From NCBI RefSeq assembly GCF_016704835.1, contig NZ_JADIZJ010000001.1, positions 1,163,001 through 1,227,000 on the forward strand: DNA of 64,000 nt. Reading direction: 5' to 3'. Source of the DNA: Sphingopyxis sp. (lineage in GTDB: Bacteria; Pseudomonadota; Alphaproteobacteria; Sphingomonadales; Sphingomonadaceae). The notes beneath the pieces are model-generated. The model was not told the origin of the DNA. It worked only from the letters and a program-made list of their open reading frames with translations, and searched no databases. Positions 48,114 through 55,834 of this stretch are shown here, in pieces. Numbering within the stretch: position 1 is the stretch's first letter; every line of letters begins with the position of its first letter. The position numbers and the translations under genes were made by a program.

Positions 48114-50804
48114 TCAGCCGAAGGTACGCTGCCACCAGCCGCGACGCGGTTCGCCGTCGGGACCGACACCGTCCTCGTCGCCTGTGGCGGCATCGGTTTC
48201 GGCATCGCCGGTCGTCGCCGCTTCGGGCGCGGCATCCGACGCAACGGCCTTTTTGGCGCGGCTGGCACGCTTCTTGGGCGCGGGTTTTGTGGGTTCGGCT
48301 TCGGCTTCAGGCTCGTCTTCGGCACTGGGCATCGCCGGGGGAGCTTCAGGCTCCGCTTCTGCCGCTGCTTCGGCGGCGTCCGCTTCGGCTGCAGCCTTGG
48401 TTTTGCGCGGCGCGCGCTTGCGCTTTGGCTTTTCCTCGGCAGCTGGCGCGTCTTCGACGACCGGCTCCGCGACGTCCGCGGCTATTGGTGCTTCGATGGC
48501 ATCGGCTGCGGTGTCGTCGGCGGCCTCGGTGGCATCGACCTTGGGCTTGCGGCCACGACCACCACGGCGGCGGCGCGGCTTGGCGTCGGGATCAACCGCT
48601 TCCCCCTCGACATCGCTGGCAGTTTCCGCTGGTGCGGCGTCGCCGTCCTCGGCCCCTTCTGCAGCGCCATCGCGCTCGGTATCGCCGTCGTCATTGCCTT
48701 CGACGATTTCATTGCCTTCCTCGTCGCGGCGACCGCGGCGACCGCGACGACGACGGCGGCGGCGCTTGCGGCCTTCGCCATCGGCGTCGCTCTCGCCGCC
48801 CTCGGGCGCGCGCTCGCGCTGGCGCGCGGGACGGACTTCGGTTTCTTCTTCGGCTTCTTCCATATCGTCGTCTTCGGGATAATCGTCGTCATCTTCGTCT
48901 TCGATCGGTGCGATCGGGGCAAAGCTGCGGCGCTGCGTCGGCGGCGGACCCGTGACTTCGATCGCCATCCGCGCACCCTCGGTTTCGCCGTCGGGCAGGA
49001 TTTCGACCGTGACGCCGTACAGCTCCTCGATGTCGCGCAATTCGCGGCGCTTTTCATTGAGCAGGTAGAAGGTCGCCTCCTGGCTCGCACGCAGGGTGAT
49101 GCGGCTGCCCTTGCCGCGCGCCGCTTCCTCTTCGATCAGGCGCAGCGCGCTGAGGCCCGCCGACGATGCGGTGCGGACCAGCCCTGTGCCTTCGCAATGC
49201 GGGCAGGGGCGCGTCGACGCTTCGAGCACCCCGGTGCGCAGGCGCTGGCGGCTCATTTCCATCAGGCCAAAGCCCGAAATGCGGCCGACCTGGATGCGCG
49301 CGCGGTCGTTTTTCAGCGCGTCCTTCATCGCGCGCTCGACCTTGCGGACGTTCGAACCATGATCCATGTCGATGAAATCGATCACGACCAGTCCGGCCAT
49401 GTCGCGCAGGCGCAGCTGGCGCGCGATTTCGGCGGCCGCTTCCAGATTGGTGCTGACCGCGGTCTGCTCGATATTATGTTCGCGCGTCGAGCGGCCCGAG
49501 TTGATGTCGATCGACACCAAAGCCTCGGTGGGATTGATCACCAGATAGCCACCCGATTTCAGCTGGACGACGGGATTGAGCATCCCGGCCAGCTGATCCT
49601 CGACGCCGTAGCGCTGATAGAGCGACACCGGATCGGCATATTGCTTCACGCGGCGCGCGTGGCTCGGCATCAGCAATTTCATGAATTGCTTAGCCGCCTT
49701 ATAGCCCTCGTCGCCTTCGACGAGCACTTCCTCGATATCCTTGTGATAAATATCGCGGATCGCGCGCTTGACCAGGTCGCTATCCGAATGGACCAGCGCC
49801 GGGGCGCTCGATTCTAGCGTCTTTTCGCGAATCTCGTCCCACAGGCGCGCCAGATAATCGAAGTCGCGCTTGATCTCGACCTTGGTGCGGCTCATCCCGG
49901 CGGTGCGGACGATGCAACCCATTGTCGGCGGCAGCGCGAGTTCATCGACCATCGCCTTCAGCTTGCGGCGATCGGCACCGTTCGAAATCTTGCGGCTGAT
50001 GCCGCCGCCGTGCATCGTGTTGGGCATCAACACGCAATAACGGCCGGCGAGCGAAAGATAGGTGGTCAACGCGGCGCCCTTGTTGCCGCGTTCTTCCTTG
50101 ACGACCTGGACCAGCATCACCTGACGGCGGCGGATGACGTCTTGAATCTTGTAACGGCGGCGCAGCGACATGCGATTCTCGCTATCGTCTTCGTCGCGGC
50201 GGCTGCTGCGACCGCGGCCACCACCCTTGCGGCCGTTTCCGCGCCCACGGCCACGACCCTTGCGGTCGCCACGATCGCTGCGGCTTTCGGAAGCTTCGCC
50301 GCCCTCTTCCCCGTCGCCATTCTCGCCGTCGCCCTGGTCGTCGCGGTCGTCGCGGTCGTCGTCATCGCCATCGTCGCGCTCGTCGCGATCATCCCGATCG
50401 TCGTCGCGGTCACGGCGGCTGTCGCCATTGTCGTCCTCGTCGTGATATTCGACGTCGGCGACATCGCCTTCCAGCTCGTCAAGGTCTTCCTCGGCGCGCT
50501 GCGCGGCGGCGGCGGCATGTTCGGCCTCTTCGCGCAGCAGCGCTTCGCGGTCTTCCTTCGGAATCTGATAATAGTCGGGATGGATTTCGCTGAACGCGAG
50601 GAATCCGTGGCGATTGCCGCCATATTCGATGAACGCCGCCTGCAGCGACGGTTCGACGCGGGTTACTTTGGCCAGATAGATATTGCCCTTGAGCTGTTTG
50701 TGCTCGGCGGACTCGAAATCAAACTCCTCGATGCGGTTTCCCTGGGTGACGGCGACCCGGGTTTCTTCCCGGTGCCGCGCGTCGATCAACATGCGCGTGG
50801 TCAT
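48114..50804 (-). CDS. rne: Ribonuclease E/G
   Basis: Endoribonuclease of the RNA degradosome. Residues 1-91 start the S1 domain, which is then split by an acidic and basic low-complexity insert (about 92-212, runs of Asp/Arg then Arg/Gly) before resuming at MSLRRRYKIQDVI. The catalytic core has VSIDINSGR and VVIDFIDMDHGSNVRKVE; CPHCEGTG is the zinc-link between subunits. The C-terminal 290 residues are disordered, with Arg-rich stretches (RKRRRRRRRGRRGRR) suited to RNA binding and partners, and end in WWQRTFG. The insert and tail are typical of alphaproteobacterial RNase E. The ATG at 50804 has GGAG eight bases upstream. A leader hairpin precedes it. Confidence 0.97.
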   Translation of the reverse strand: MTTRMLIDARHREETRVAVTQGNRIEEFDFESAEHKQLKGNIYLAKVTRVEPSLQAAFIEYGGNRHGFLAFSEIHPDYYQIPKEDREALLREEAEHAAAAAQRAEEDLDELEGDVADVEYHDEDDNGDSRRDRDDDRDDRDERDDGDDDDRDDRDDQGDGENGDGEEGGEASESRSDRGDRKGRGRGRGNGRKGGGRGRSSRRDEDDSENRMSLRRRYKIQDVIRRRQVMLVQVVKEERGNKGAALTTYLSLAGRYCVLMPNTMHGGGISRKISNGADRRKLKAMVDELALPPTMGCIVRTAGMSRTKVEIKRDFDYLARLWDEIREKTLESSAPALVHSDSDLVKRAIRDIYHKDIEEVLVEGDEGYKAAKQFMKLLMPSHARRVKQYADPVSLYQRYGVEDQLAGMLNPVVQLKSGGYLVINPTEALVSIDINSGRSTREHNIEQTAVSTNLEAAAEIARQLRLRDMAGLVVIDFIDMDHGSNVRKVERAMKDALKNDRARIQVGRISGFGLMEMSRQRLRTGVLEASTRPCPHCEGTGLVRTASSAGLSALRLIEEEAARGKGSRITLRASQEATFYLLNEKRRELRDIEELYGVTVEILPDGETEGARMAIEVTGPPPTQRRSFAPIAPIEDEDDDDYPEDDDMEEAEEETEVRPARQRERAPEGGESDADGEGRKRRRRRRRGRRGRRDEEGNEIVEGNDDGDTERDGAAEGAEDGDAAPAETASDVEGEAVDPDAKPRRRRGGRGRKPKVDATEAADDTAADAIEAPIAADVAEPVVEDAPAAEEKPKRKRAPRKTKAAAEADAAEAAAEAEPEAPPAMPSAEDEPEAEAEPTKPAPKKRASRAKKAVASDAAPEAATTGDAETDAATGDEDGVGPDGEPRRGWWQRTFG

Positions 50805-50837
50805 TAGTTACACTCCAAGCGCGCCGCAGCGCGCCAT

Positions 50838-50875
50838 CAAAAAATCCCGCGATCTTCGTTGAGGAAAGGTCGCGG
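50838..50875 (-). promoter_or_regulatory. Terminator-like hairpin in the rne leader
   Basis: Read on the minus strand, CCGCGA (50870-50875) pairs with TCGCGG (50847-50852) and is followed by GATTTTTT. This looks like an intrinsic terminator placed about 35-70 bases upstream of the rne start codon. A second G/C hairpin (GCGCGC...GCGCGC, about 50819-50834) lies between it and the ribosome-binding site. The loop of the first hairpin is large (17 bases), so attenuation is only a possibility. Confidence 0.45.
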
Positions 50876-51347
50876 CGGGTACGGATGAAACGAAAAAAGA
50901 CGTTATTGCCGCGGGGAGCCTGCGTCCGATGCTGGACGCGCATGCGGTCTTTGCATCCGGCGACGGCAGCGGCGAAAGCGCCCGCGTCGGGATGAAAAGA
51001 GGGCATGGCAAGCCTCATGCGGCATCAACCTGTTACATGGGGTGAGCGGGCGGGCAGGGCGGGCGTCTGGCGATCGCCCCGACTGTCCGGTCAACCGGGT
51101 GGACTGACGGCAGGTTGCCGATCCCCGCATATCCGGCGCCAAGGCGGCCATGTTCCGCAGTTTTTGCGGAGCAGGCCTTCCCCTCAAAAGGCCGGACGGC
51201 ACCGGGAACGACACCGTCAGTGGTGGTGTGCTAGCATCGGCACGGGCCGACGGCAACAGCGCCACCGCAGAAAGATGGTGCGTGCGCAGGGCTGTGCAAG
51301 TGCCACGCCTCTGCCAAACATGGTGAATTGCTGGTTAACCTTGCCGG

Positions 51348-51377
51348 TTGACCGTGGTTTGACGCGCCATGGATAAT
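51348..51377 (+). promoter_or_regulatory. Candidate sigma70 promoter of amiC
   Basis: TTGACC (51348-51353) and GATAAT (51372-51377) are 18 bases apart, 35 bases before the amiC start codon. Both boxes are close to consensus. Confidence 0.55.
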
Positions 51378-51411
51378 GCCGGGTTCACCACTGTCTGCCG
51401 CTGGGGGCCGC

Positions 51412-52674
51412 ATGTTTTCGATTAAGCACTGGACCAGCGCGCGCAGGCAGCGGCATAAAAGCTCCATGAGCCTGCTGATCGTCCTGATCGCGATGTTGAT
51501 GAACCCCGCAGCGGCGCTGGCGGGGCAAATCGGCGCGGTCGAAATCGGCGATTCGGACATCACGCTGCGCTTCGACGATCTTGTCAGCGGTGCGTCGACC
51601 TTCCTCCTCGCCGGTCCCGACCGGATCGCTCTCGACATCGCGGGGGCGCAGCCCGGCCGTTCTTCGCAAGGCGCCGGACTGGTCCGTGCGGTGCGCCAGG
51701 GGCAAAAGGATACCGGCACGGCGCGTATCGTGCTTGATCTCGCGCAGCCCGCCGTCGTTACCGGCGCGCGCTTTGCCGCCGACGGCCGCAGTCTGACCTT
51801 TCAGCTCCGCCCGGTTTCCGCCGACGAATTCGCGCGGGTATCGCGCGGCCCGCGCATTGAATTGGCCCCGCCCACAGGCTTTCGCGCCAAGCCGCCCGAA
51901 AAACGCTACAGCGTCAGCGTCCCGATCGGCAAGCCCAAGCCCAGCGTGGCGCTGCCGCGCATCGAGGGGCCCAATGACAGCCGCCTGCCGCTCGTCGTGA
52001 TCGACGCCGGCCATGGCGGGCATGATCCGGGTGCGATCAGCCCGCACAGCGGCAAACGCGAAAAGGACATCACCCTCGCGCTCGCGCGTGCGATTCGCGA
52101 CGATTTGCTCGGATCGGGCCGGGTCCGCGTCGCGTTGACCCGCGCCGACGACCGGTATCTGGTGCTCGAGGAGCGTTTCGGCATCGCGCGGCGGCTCAAG
52201 GCAGACCTGTTCATCTCGGTCCATGCCGATGCTGCCGAAAACCAGACCGCCAATGGCGCATCGATCTATACCCTGTCCGAAGTTGCCTCCGACCGCGAAG
52301 CCGCGCGGCTCGCGGCGCGCGAGAACAAGGCGAATGTCATCAACGGCGTCGATCTGGGTGCGCACAGCGGTGATGTCTCGTCGATTCTGCTCCACCTGAC
52401 GCAGCGTGAAACGATGAATGTCGCCTCCGACTTCGCTCGCCTGCTCCAGCGCGAAGCGGGCGAAGCGGTCAAGTTCCGCACCAATGCCCATCGCTTCGCC
52501 TCATTTGTGGTGCTGAAAGCGCCCGACACCCCGTCAATCCTGTTCGAAACCGGATTTATCTCGAACAAGGGCGACGCCGAATTCCTGGCCTCGACTGCGG
52601 GGCAGAAAAAGGTCGCACGCGGGGTGCGCGACGCGGTGCAGATCCATTTCGCACGGCAGATCGCGGCGCGCTGA
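51412..52674 (+). CDS. amiC: N-acetylmuramoyl-L-alanine amidase, AmiC type
   Basis: Zinc amidase that cuts the stem peptide from peptidoglycan at cell separation. An N-terminal hydrophobic export segment (about residues 17-37) is followed by an AMIN domain (residues 40-140, IGAVEIGDSDITLRFDDL) that targets septal wall, and an Amidase_3 domain with IDAGHGGHDPG (His201), the Glu of KREKDITLA, and FISVHADAA with the second His. The final ILFETGFISN carries the catalytic Glu. The ATG at 51412 follows a G-rich site; an internal ATG at 51466 would shorten the N-terminus by 18 residues. In Caulobacter and relatives amiC lies between rne and PBP1A, as here apart from the inserted cassette. Confidence 0.95.
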   Translation: MFSIKHWTSARRQRHKSSMSLLIVLIAMLMNPAAALAGQIGAVEIGDSDITLRFDDLVSGASTFLLAGPDRIALDIAGAQPGRSSQGAGLVRAVRQGQKDTGTARIVLDLAQPAVVTGARFAADGRSLTFQLRPVSADEFARVSRGPRIELAPPTGFRAKPPEKRYSVSVPIGKPKPSVALPRIEGPNDSRLPLVVIDAGHGGHDPGAISPHSGKREKDITLALARAIRDDLLGSGRVRVALTRADDRYLVLEERFGIARRLKADLFISVHADAAENQTANGASIYTLSEVASDREAARLAARENKANVINGVDLGAHSGDVSSILLHLTQRETMNVASDFARLLQREAGEAVKFRTNAHRFASFVVLKAPDTPSILFETGFISNKGDAEFLASTAGQKKVARGVRDAVQIHFARQIAAR

Positions 52675-52739
52675 TGAGCTAGTCTTGACTAACTTTTTCT
52701 CTCCGGCCAGTTTTATCGCGCTCGCTGCGGGAGAAGATC

Positions 52740-53993
52740 ATGAGCTGGAGCAACTGGTCGGGCAGCGTCACCGCACCCGCACAAATCGCCCGCCCGCACA
52801 GCGAGGACGAGCTTGCTGCGCTGATCCGCAGCGCGCACAATCTGCGTGTCGCCGGTGCGGGGCACAGCTTCATGCCTTTGTGCGAATCGGACGAACTGAT
52901 CGTCAGCCTCGACGATCTGGCCGGTGACATGCACATTGCCGTCGATCGCCAGACCGCGCGCATCCCCGCCGGCTGGAGCATCCGCCGCCTTACAGCGGCA
53001 CTATGGGACGAGGGGCTGGCGCTCGCCAATCAGGGCGACGTCAATCCGCAGTCGCTCGCTGGCGCGATGGCGACGGGGACGCACGGTACCGGTGCCGATC
53101 TCGGCTCACTTGCCACGTTTGCGCGCGGTTTCCGCCTGATCGGCGCCGATGGCGAGACCCATTGGTGCGATGCGATCACCAACCCCGATCTTTATCAGGC
53201 GCAGCGACTGTCACTCGGCCTGTTCGGAGTTGCGACCGAAATCGACGTCGCGGTCGTTCCCGCCTTTCATCTTGCCGAACGGATCGAAAAGCGGCGCTGG
53301 GCCGAAATCCGCGAAAGCTATGATGATTTGACCCGCCAGCACCGCCACGTCGAATTCTGGTTCTTTCCGCACAGCGACGATGTCATCCTCAAATCGCTCG
53401 ACCTATGCGATCCATGCGACCCGCCGCCGACCACGACCGATATGGAGGAGGCGACGTTTCGTCGTATCCTGGACATCTCCGCGCGCCTGCCGTTTTTAAC
53501 CCCCTTCCTGCAGCGGCTGATGATGAGAAGCGGCATTTCCGGCCGCCGCCGTGGTCCAGCGCACCTTGTCTTTCCGTCCGACCGGACGATCCGCTTCGAA
53601 GAGATGGAATATGAAATGCCGCGCAGCGTCGGGCTCGAAACCCTCACCGAGGTCGTTGACTGGATTCGCCGCAAACGCCTGCCTGTCACCTTTCCGTTCG
53701 AATTTCGCACCGTCGCCGCGGACGACATCTGGTTGAGCCCGATGAACGCGGGACCGGTCGCGGCGATTTCGCTGCACCAATATGCCCGGATGCCGTGGCG
53801 AAACCTGTTTGCCGAGGCCGAGACGATTTTTCGTGGCCATGGTGGACGGCCACACTGGGCCAAGCGCCATACGCTCACCCGCGAGGACGTTGCGGCGCTC
53901 TATCCGATGGCGGCGCGCTATACCGCCGTCCGCCGTGCCGCCGACCCCGACGGCAAATTCCTTAATCCACATCTGGAAAGCCTGTTCGCATGA
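52740..53993 (+). CDS. FAD-linked aldonolactone oxidase, D-arabinono-1,4-lactone oxidase family (417 aa)
   Basis: A flavoenzyme of the vanillyl-alcohol oxidase fold that oxidises sugar lactones. The FAD domain contains LRVAGAGHSFMPL and GAMATGTHGTG. The C-terminal ALO domain has the hallmark HWAK (in GRPHWAKRH), which contacts the substrate. The length matches the family. No signal peptide is seen. The ATG at 52740 follows GGGAGAAG. It ends with ATGA, overlapping the PLP-enzyme gene. Exact lactone unknown. It is the first gene of a tightly overlapped three-gene cassette. Confidence 0.92.
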   Translation: MSWSNWSGSVTAPAQIARPHSEDELAALIRSAHNLRVAGAGHSFMPLCESDELIVSLDDLAGDMHIAVDRQTARIPAGWSIRRLTAALWDEGLALANQGDVNPQSLAGAMATGTHGTGADLGSLATFARGFRLIGADGETHWCDAITNPDLYQAQRLSLGLFGVATEIDVAVVPAFHLAERIEKRRWAEIRESYDDLTRQHRHVEFWFFPHSDDVILKSLDLCDPCDPPPTTTDMEEATFRRILDISARLPFLTPFLQRLMMRSGISGRRRGPAHLVFPSDRTIRFEEMEYEMPRSVGLETLTEVVDWIRRKRLPVTFPFEFRTVAADDIWLSPMNAGPVAAISLHQYARMPWRNLFAEAETIFRGHGGRPHWAKRHTLTREDVAALYPMAARYTAVRRAADPDGKFLNPHLESLFA

Positions 53994-55138
53994 CCACCGA
54001 CCGCGACCTTCACGCGCATCTGATCGGCCAGCAAGGCTCGCGCGCCGACCTCAACACCCCGGTGCTCGTGCTCGATGCCGATGCACTCGACCGCAATATT
54101 GCGGCGATGGCGGCGCTGGTTGCCGCAAAGGGCATCACGCTGCGTCCGCACGCCAAGACGCACAAGAGTGTGGATATCGCCAAGCGTCAGATCGGGGCGG
54201 GTGCAGTTGGAGTTTGCTGTGCCAAGATCGGCGAGGCCGAGGCGTTAGCCGCCGGAGGCATAATCGGCATACTTGTCACCTCACCCGTCGCGGCACCACG
54301 TGCGATCGAAAGGCTCGCCGCGCTGGCGGCTACTGCCGAAGGGCTGATAGCGGTGGTCGACCATCCGGGCGTCGCCGAGCAGCTTCAGTCCGCACTCGCG
54401 GCGGCGAACGCAAATCTCGACGTGATCATCGACATCGACCCTGGCATTGCGCGCACCGGCGTCGCGTCGGCAGAGGCCGCGGTCACCCTCGCCCGAGTCA
54501 TCGCCGCATCGCCCAACCTCGCCTACCATGGCGTGCAATTCTACTGCGGGTCGCAGCAGCATATCGAGAGCTATGTCGAACGCCGCGCCGCGATCGTCGA
54601 ACGCACCGCCTATCTGCAAAGCGTCATTGCGGCTCTGTCCGACGCGGGCTTTGCGCCGGAGACTATTACCGGTTCGGGCACCGGCACGCACCGCATCGAC
54701 CTCGACCTGGGCATCTTTACCGAACTGCAGGCGGGCAGCTATGTCTTCATGGACAAGCAGTATCTCGACTGCGATCTGACGGGCGAGGGCGGCGAGCCGC
54801 CGTTCGAAGTTTCGCTGTTGGTCGATGCCCGCGTCGTCAGTGCAAATCATGACGGCCTTGTGACGATCGACGCCGGGTATAAATCGCTCTCGACCGACGG
54901 CGGCGTCGCGGTGGTGCAGCGCGGGGCGCCCGAGACCACTTTCTTCGCCTTCATGGGCGACGAGCATGCGGCGCTGATTGCGCCCGGTATCGGGACGCAG
55001 CTTAACCCCGGCGACCCGGTCAGCCTCACTGTGCCGCACTGCGATCCGACGGTGAATCTCTATGACAGCTATCATGTCGTCGCGGGCGATACGCTGGTCG
55101 ACATCTGGCCGGTCAGTGCGCGTGGCCGCGCGCGGTGA
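53990..55138 (+). CDS. PLP enzyme of the D-threonine aldolase/DSD1 family (382 aa)
   Basis: A fold-III, alanine-racemase-like PLP enzyme acting on D-hydroxy amino acids (cleavage of D-threonine or dehydration of D-serine). The PLP lysine is Lys56 in RPHAKTHKS. GVQFYCGSQQH lies in the barrel, GSGTGTHRID near residue 225 helps bind phosphate, and the C-terminal metal pair is PHCDPTVNLYD. The family includes metal-dependent aldolases and dehydratases that cannot be told apart by eye. Its start overlaps the lactone oxidase (ATGA) and its stop overlaps the TetR gene (TGATG). Confidence 0.92.
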   Translation: MTTDRDLHAHLIGQQGSRADLNTPVLVLDADALDRNIAAMAALVAAKGITLRPHAKTHKSVDIAKRQIGAGAVGVCCAKIGEAEALAAGGIIGILVTSPVAAPRAIERLAALAATAEGLIAVVDHPGVAEQLQSALAAANANLDVIIDIDPGIARTGVASAEAAVTLARVIAASPNLAYHGVQFYCGSQQHIESYVERRAAIVERTAYLQSVIAALSDAGFAPETITGSGTGTHRIDLDLGIFTELQAGSYVFMDKQYLDCDLTGEGGEPPFEVSLLVDARVVSANHDGLVTIDAGYKSLSTDGGVAVVQRGAPETTFFAFMGDEHAALIAPGIGTQLNPGDPVSLTVPHCDPTVNLYDSYHVVAGDTLVDIWPVSARGRAR

Positions 55139-55773
55139 TGGCGGCCTCGCGCGCCTCGCTCGTCAAGCGTCCGCCGCAACAAGGCCGCGCGCAGCTGACC
55201 CGCGGCCGCTTGCTGGATGTCGCGGGCGAATTGCTGGCCGAAGTCGGGATAGAGCGGATATCTACCAATATGATCGCCGCGCGCGCTGGCCTGACGCCGC
55301 CCGCGCTCTACCGCTATTTCGGCGACAAATATGCGGTGCTGGAGGCGCTGGGGCGGCGGCTGATGGAACGGCAGAACGCCGTACTCGAGGACTGGCTGGC
55401 CCGGCACGCACGCGGTGGGATCGCCGCGATGGCCGATCATATCGGCGATTTGCTCGCCGAAAACGCGGCAGTGACGCGCGCCGAACCCGGCGCGGTGTGG
55501 ATATTGCGCGCGCTCCACGCGTCGCCGCAGCTCGTCCATGTCCGGCTCGAATCGCACCGCTATGTGACCGATCGGCTGGCAGAGGCCTGCGCGGCATATC
55601 GGGTTGGGATGGACCGCGAGGTGCTGTGGTCGCGGCTCCGGCTGGCGGTAGAACTCGGCTTTGCGGCCGACGAAATGCTGTATGAGGAAGACCGCGTATC
55701 GCAGGCAGCGCTGCTGGCTGAGGTTGCCGCAATGTTGCGCGCATCGCTGCTCGACCTGAGCGAAATCGCTTAG
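55138..55773 (+). CDS. TetR/AcrR-family regulator (211 aa)
   Basis: Helix-turn-helix at about residues 20-65 (GRLLDVAGELLAEVGIERISTNMIAARAGLTPPALYRYFGDKYAVL), then a helical ligand domain. Translationally coupled to the PLP-enzyme gene by TGATG. A regulator as last gene of its own cassette usually controls that cassette. No palindrome stands out in the 65 bases before the lactone oxidase gene. Inducer unknown. Confidence 0.93.
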   Translation: MAASRASLVKRPPQQGRAQLTRGRLLDVAGELLAEVGIERISTNMIAARAGLTPPALYRYFGDKYAVLEALGRRLMERQNAVLEDWLARHARGGIAAMADHIGDLLAENAAVTRAEPGAVWILRALHASPQLVHVRLESHRYVTDRLAEACAAYRVGMDREVLWSRLRLAVELGFAADEMLYEEDRVSQAALLAEVAAMLRASLLDLSEIA

Positions 55774-55834
55774 TCACCCACCTCGCCGCAACCATGCTTC
55801 CCTTTCGGCGATCCACGCTTTAGAGGCAGGCGTC

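Larger units (their letters stand above)
50805..51411. other. 607-base intergenic region between rne and amiC
   Basis: No convincing gene is seen in either direction; the short frames present have no ribosome-binding site and odd composition. It contains the rne leader on the minus strand (hairpin at 50838-50875), a small hairpin CCGCA-N5-TGCGG around 51156-51172, and the amiC promoter candidate near its right end. A long rne leader is normal because RNase E controls its own message through the 5' UTR. Confidence 0.6.

Noticed and set aside
47943..49817. Long plus-strand reading frame opposite the rne 3' half
   Set aside because: Low-complexity Ala/Arg/Gly/Phe translation with no ribosome-binding site; it mirrors the repetitive acidic/basic tail of RNase E.
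50903..51265. 120-codon minus-strand frame in the rne-amiC gap
   Set aside because: Pro/Arg/Ser-rich, no ribosome-binding site, and it overlaps the presumed rne leader.
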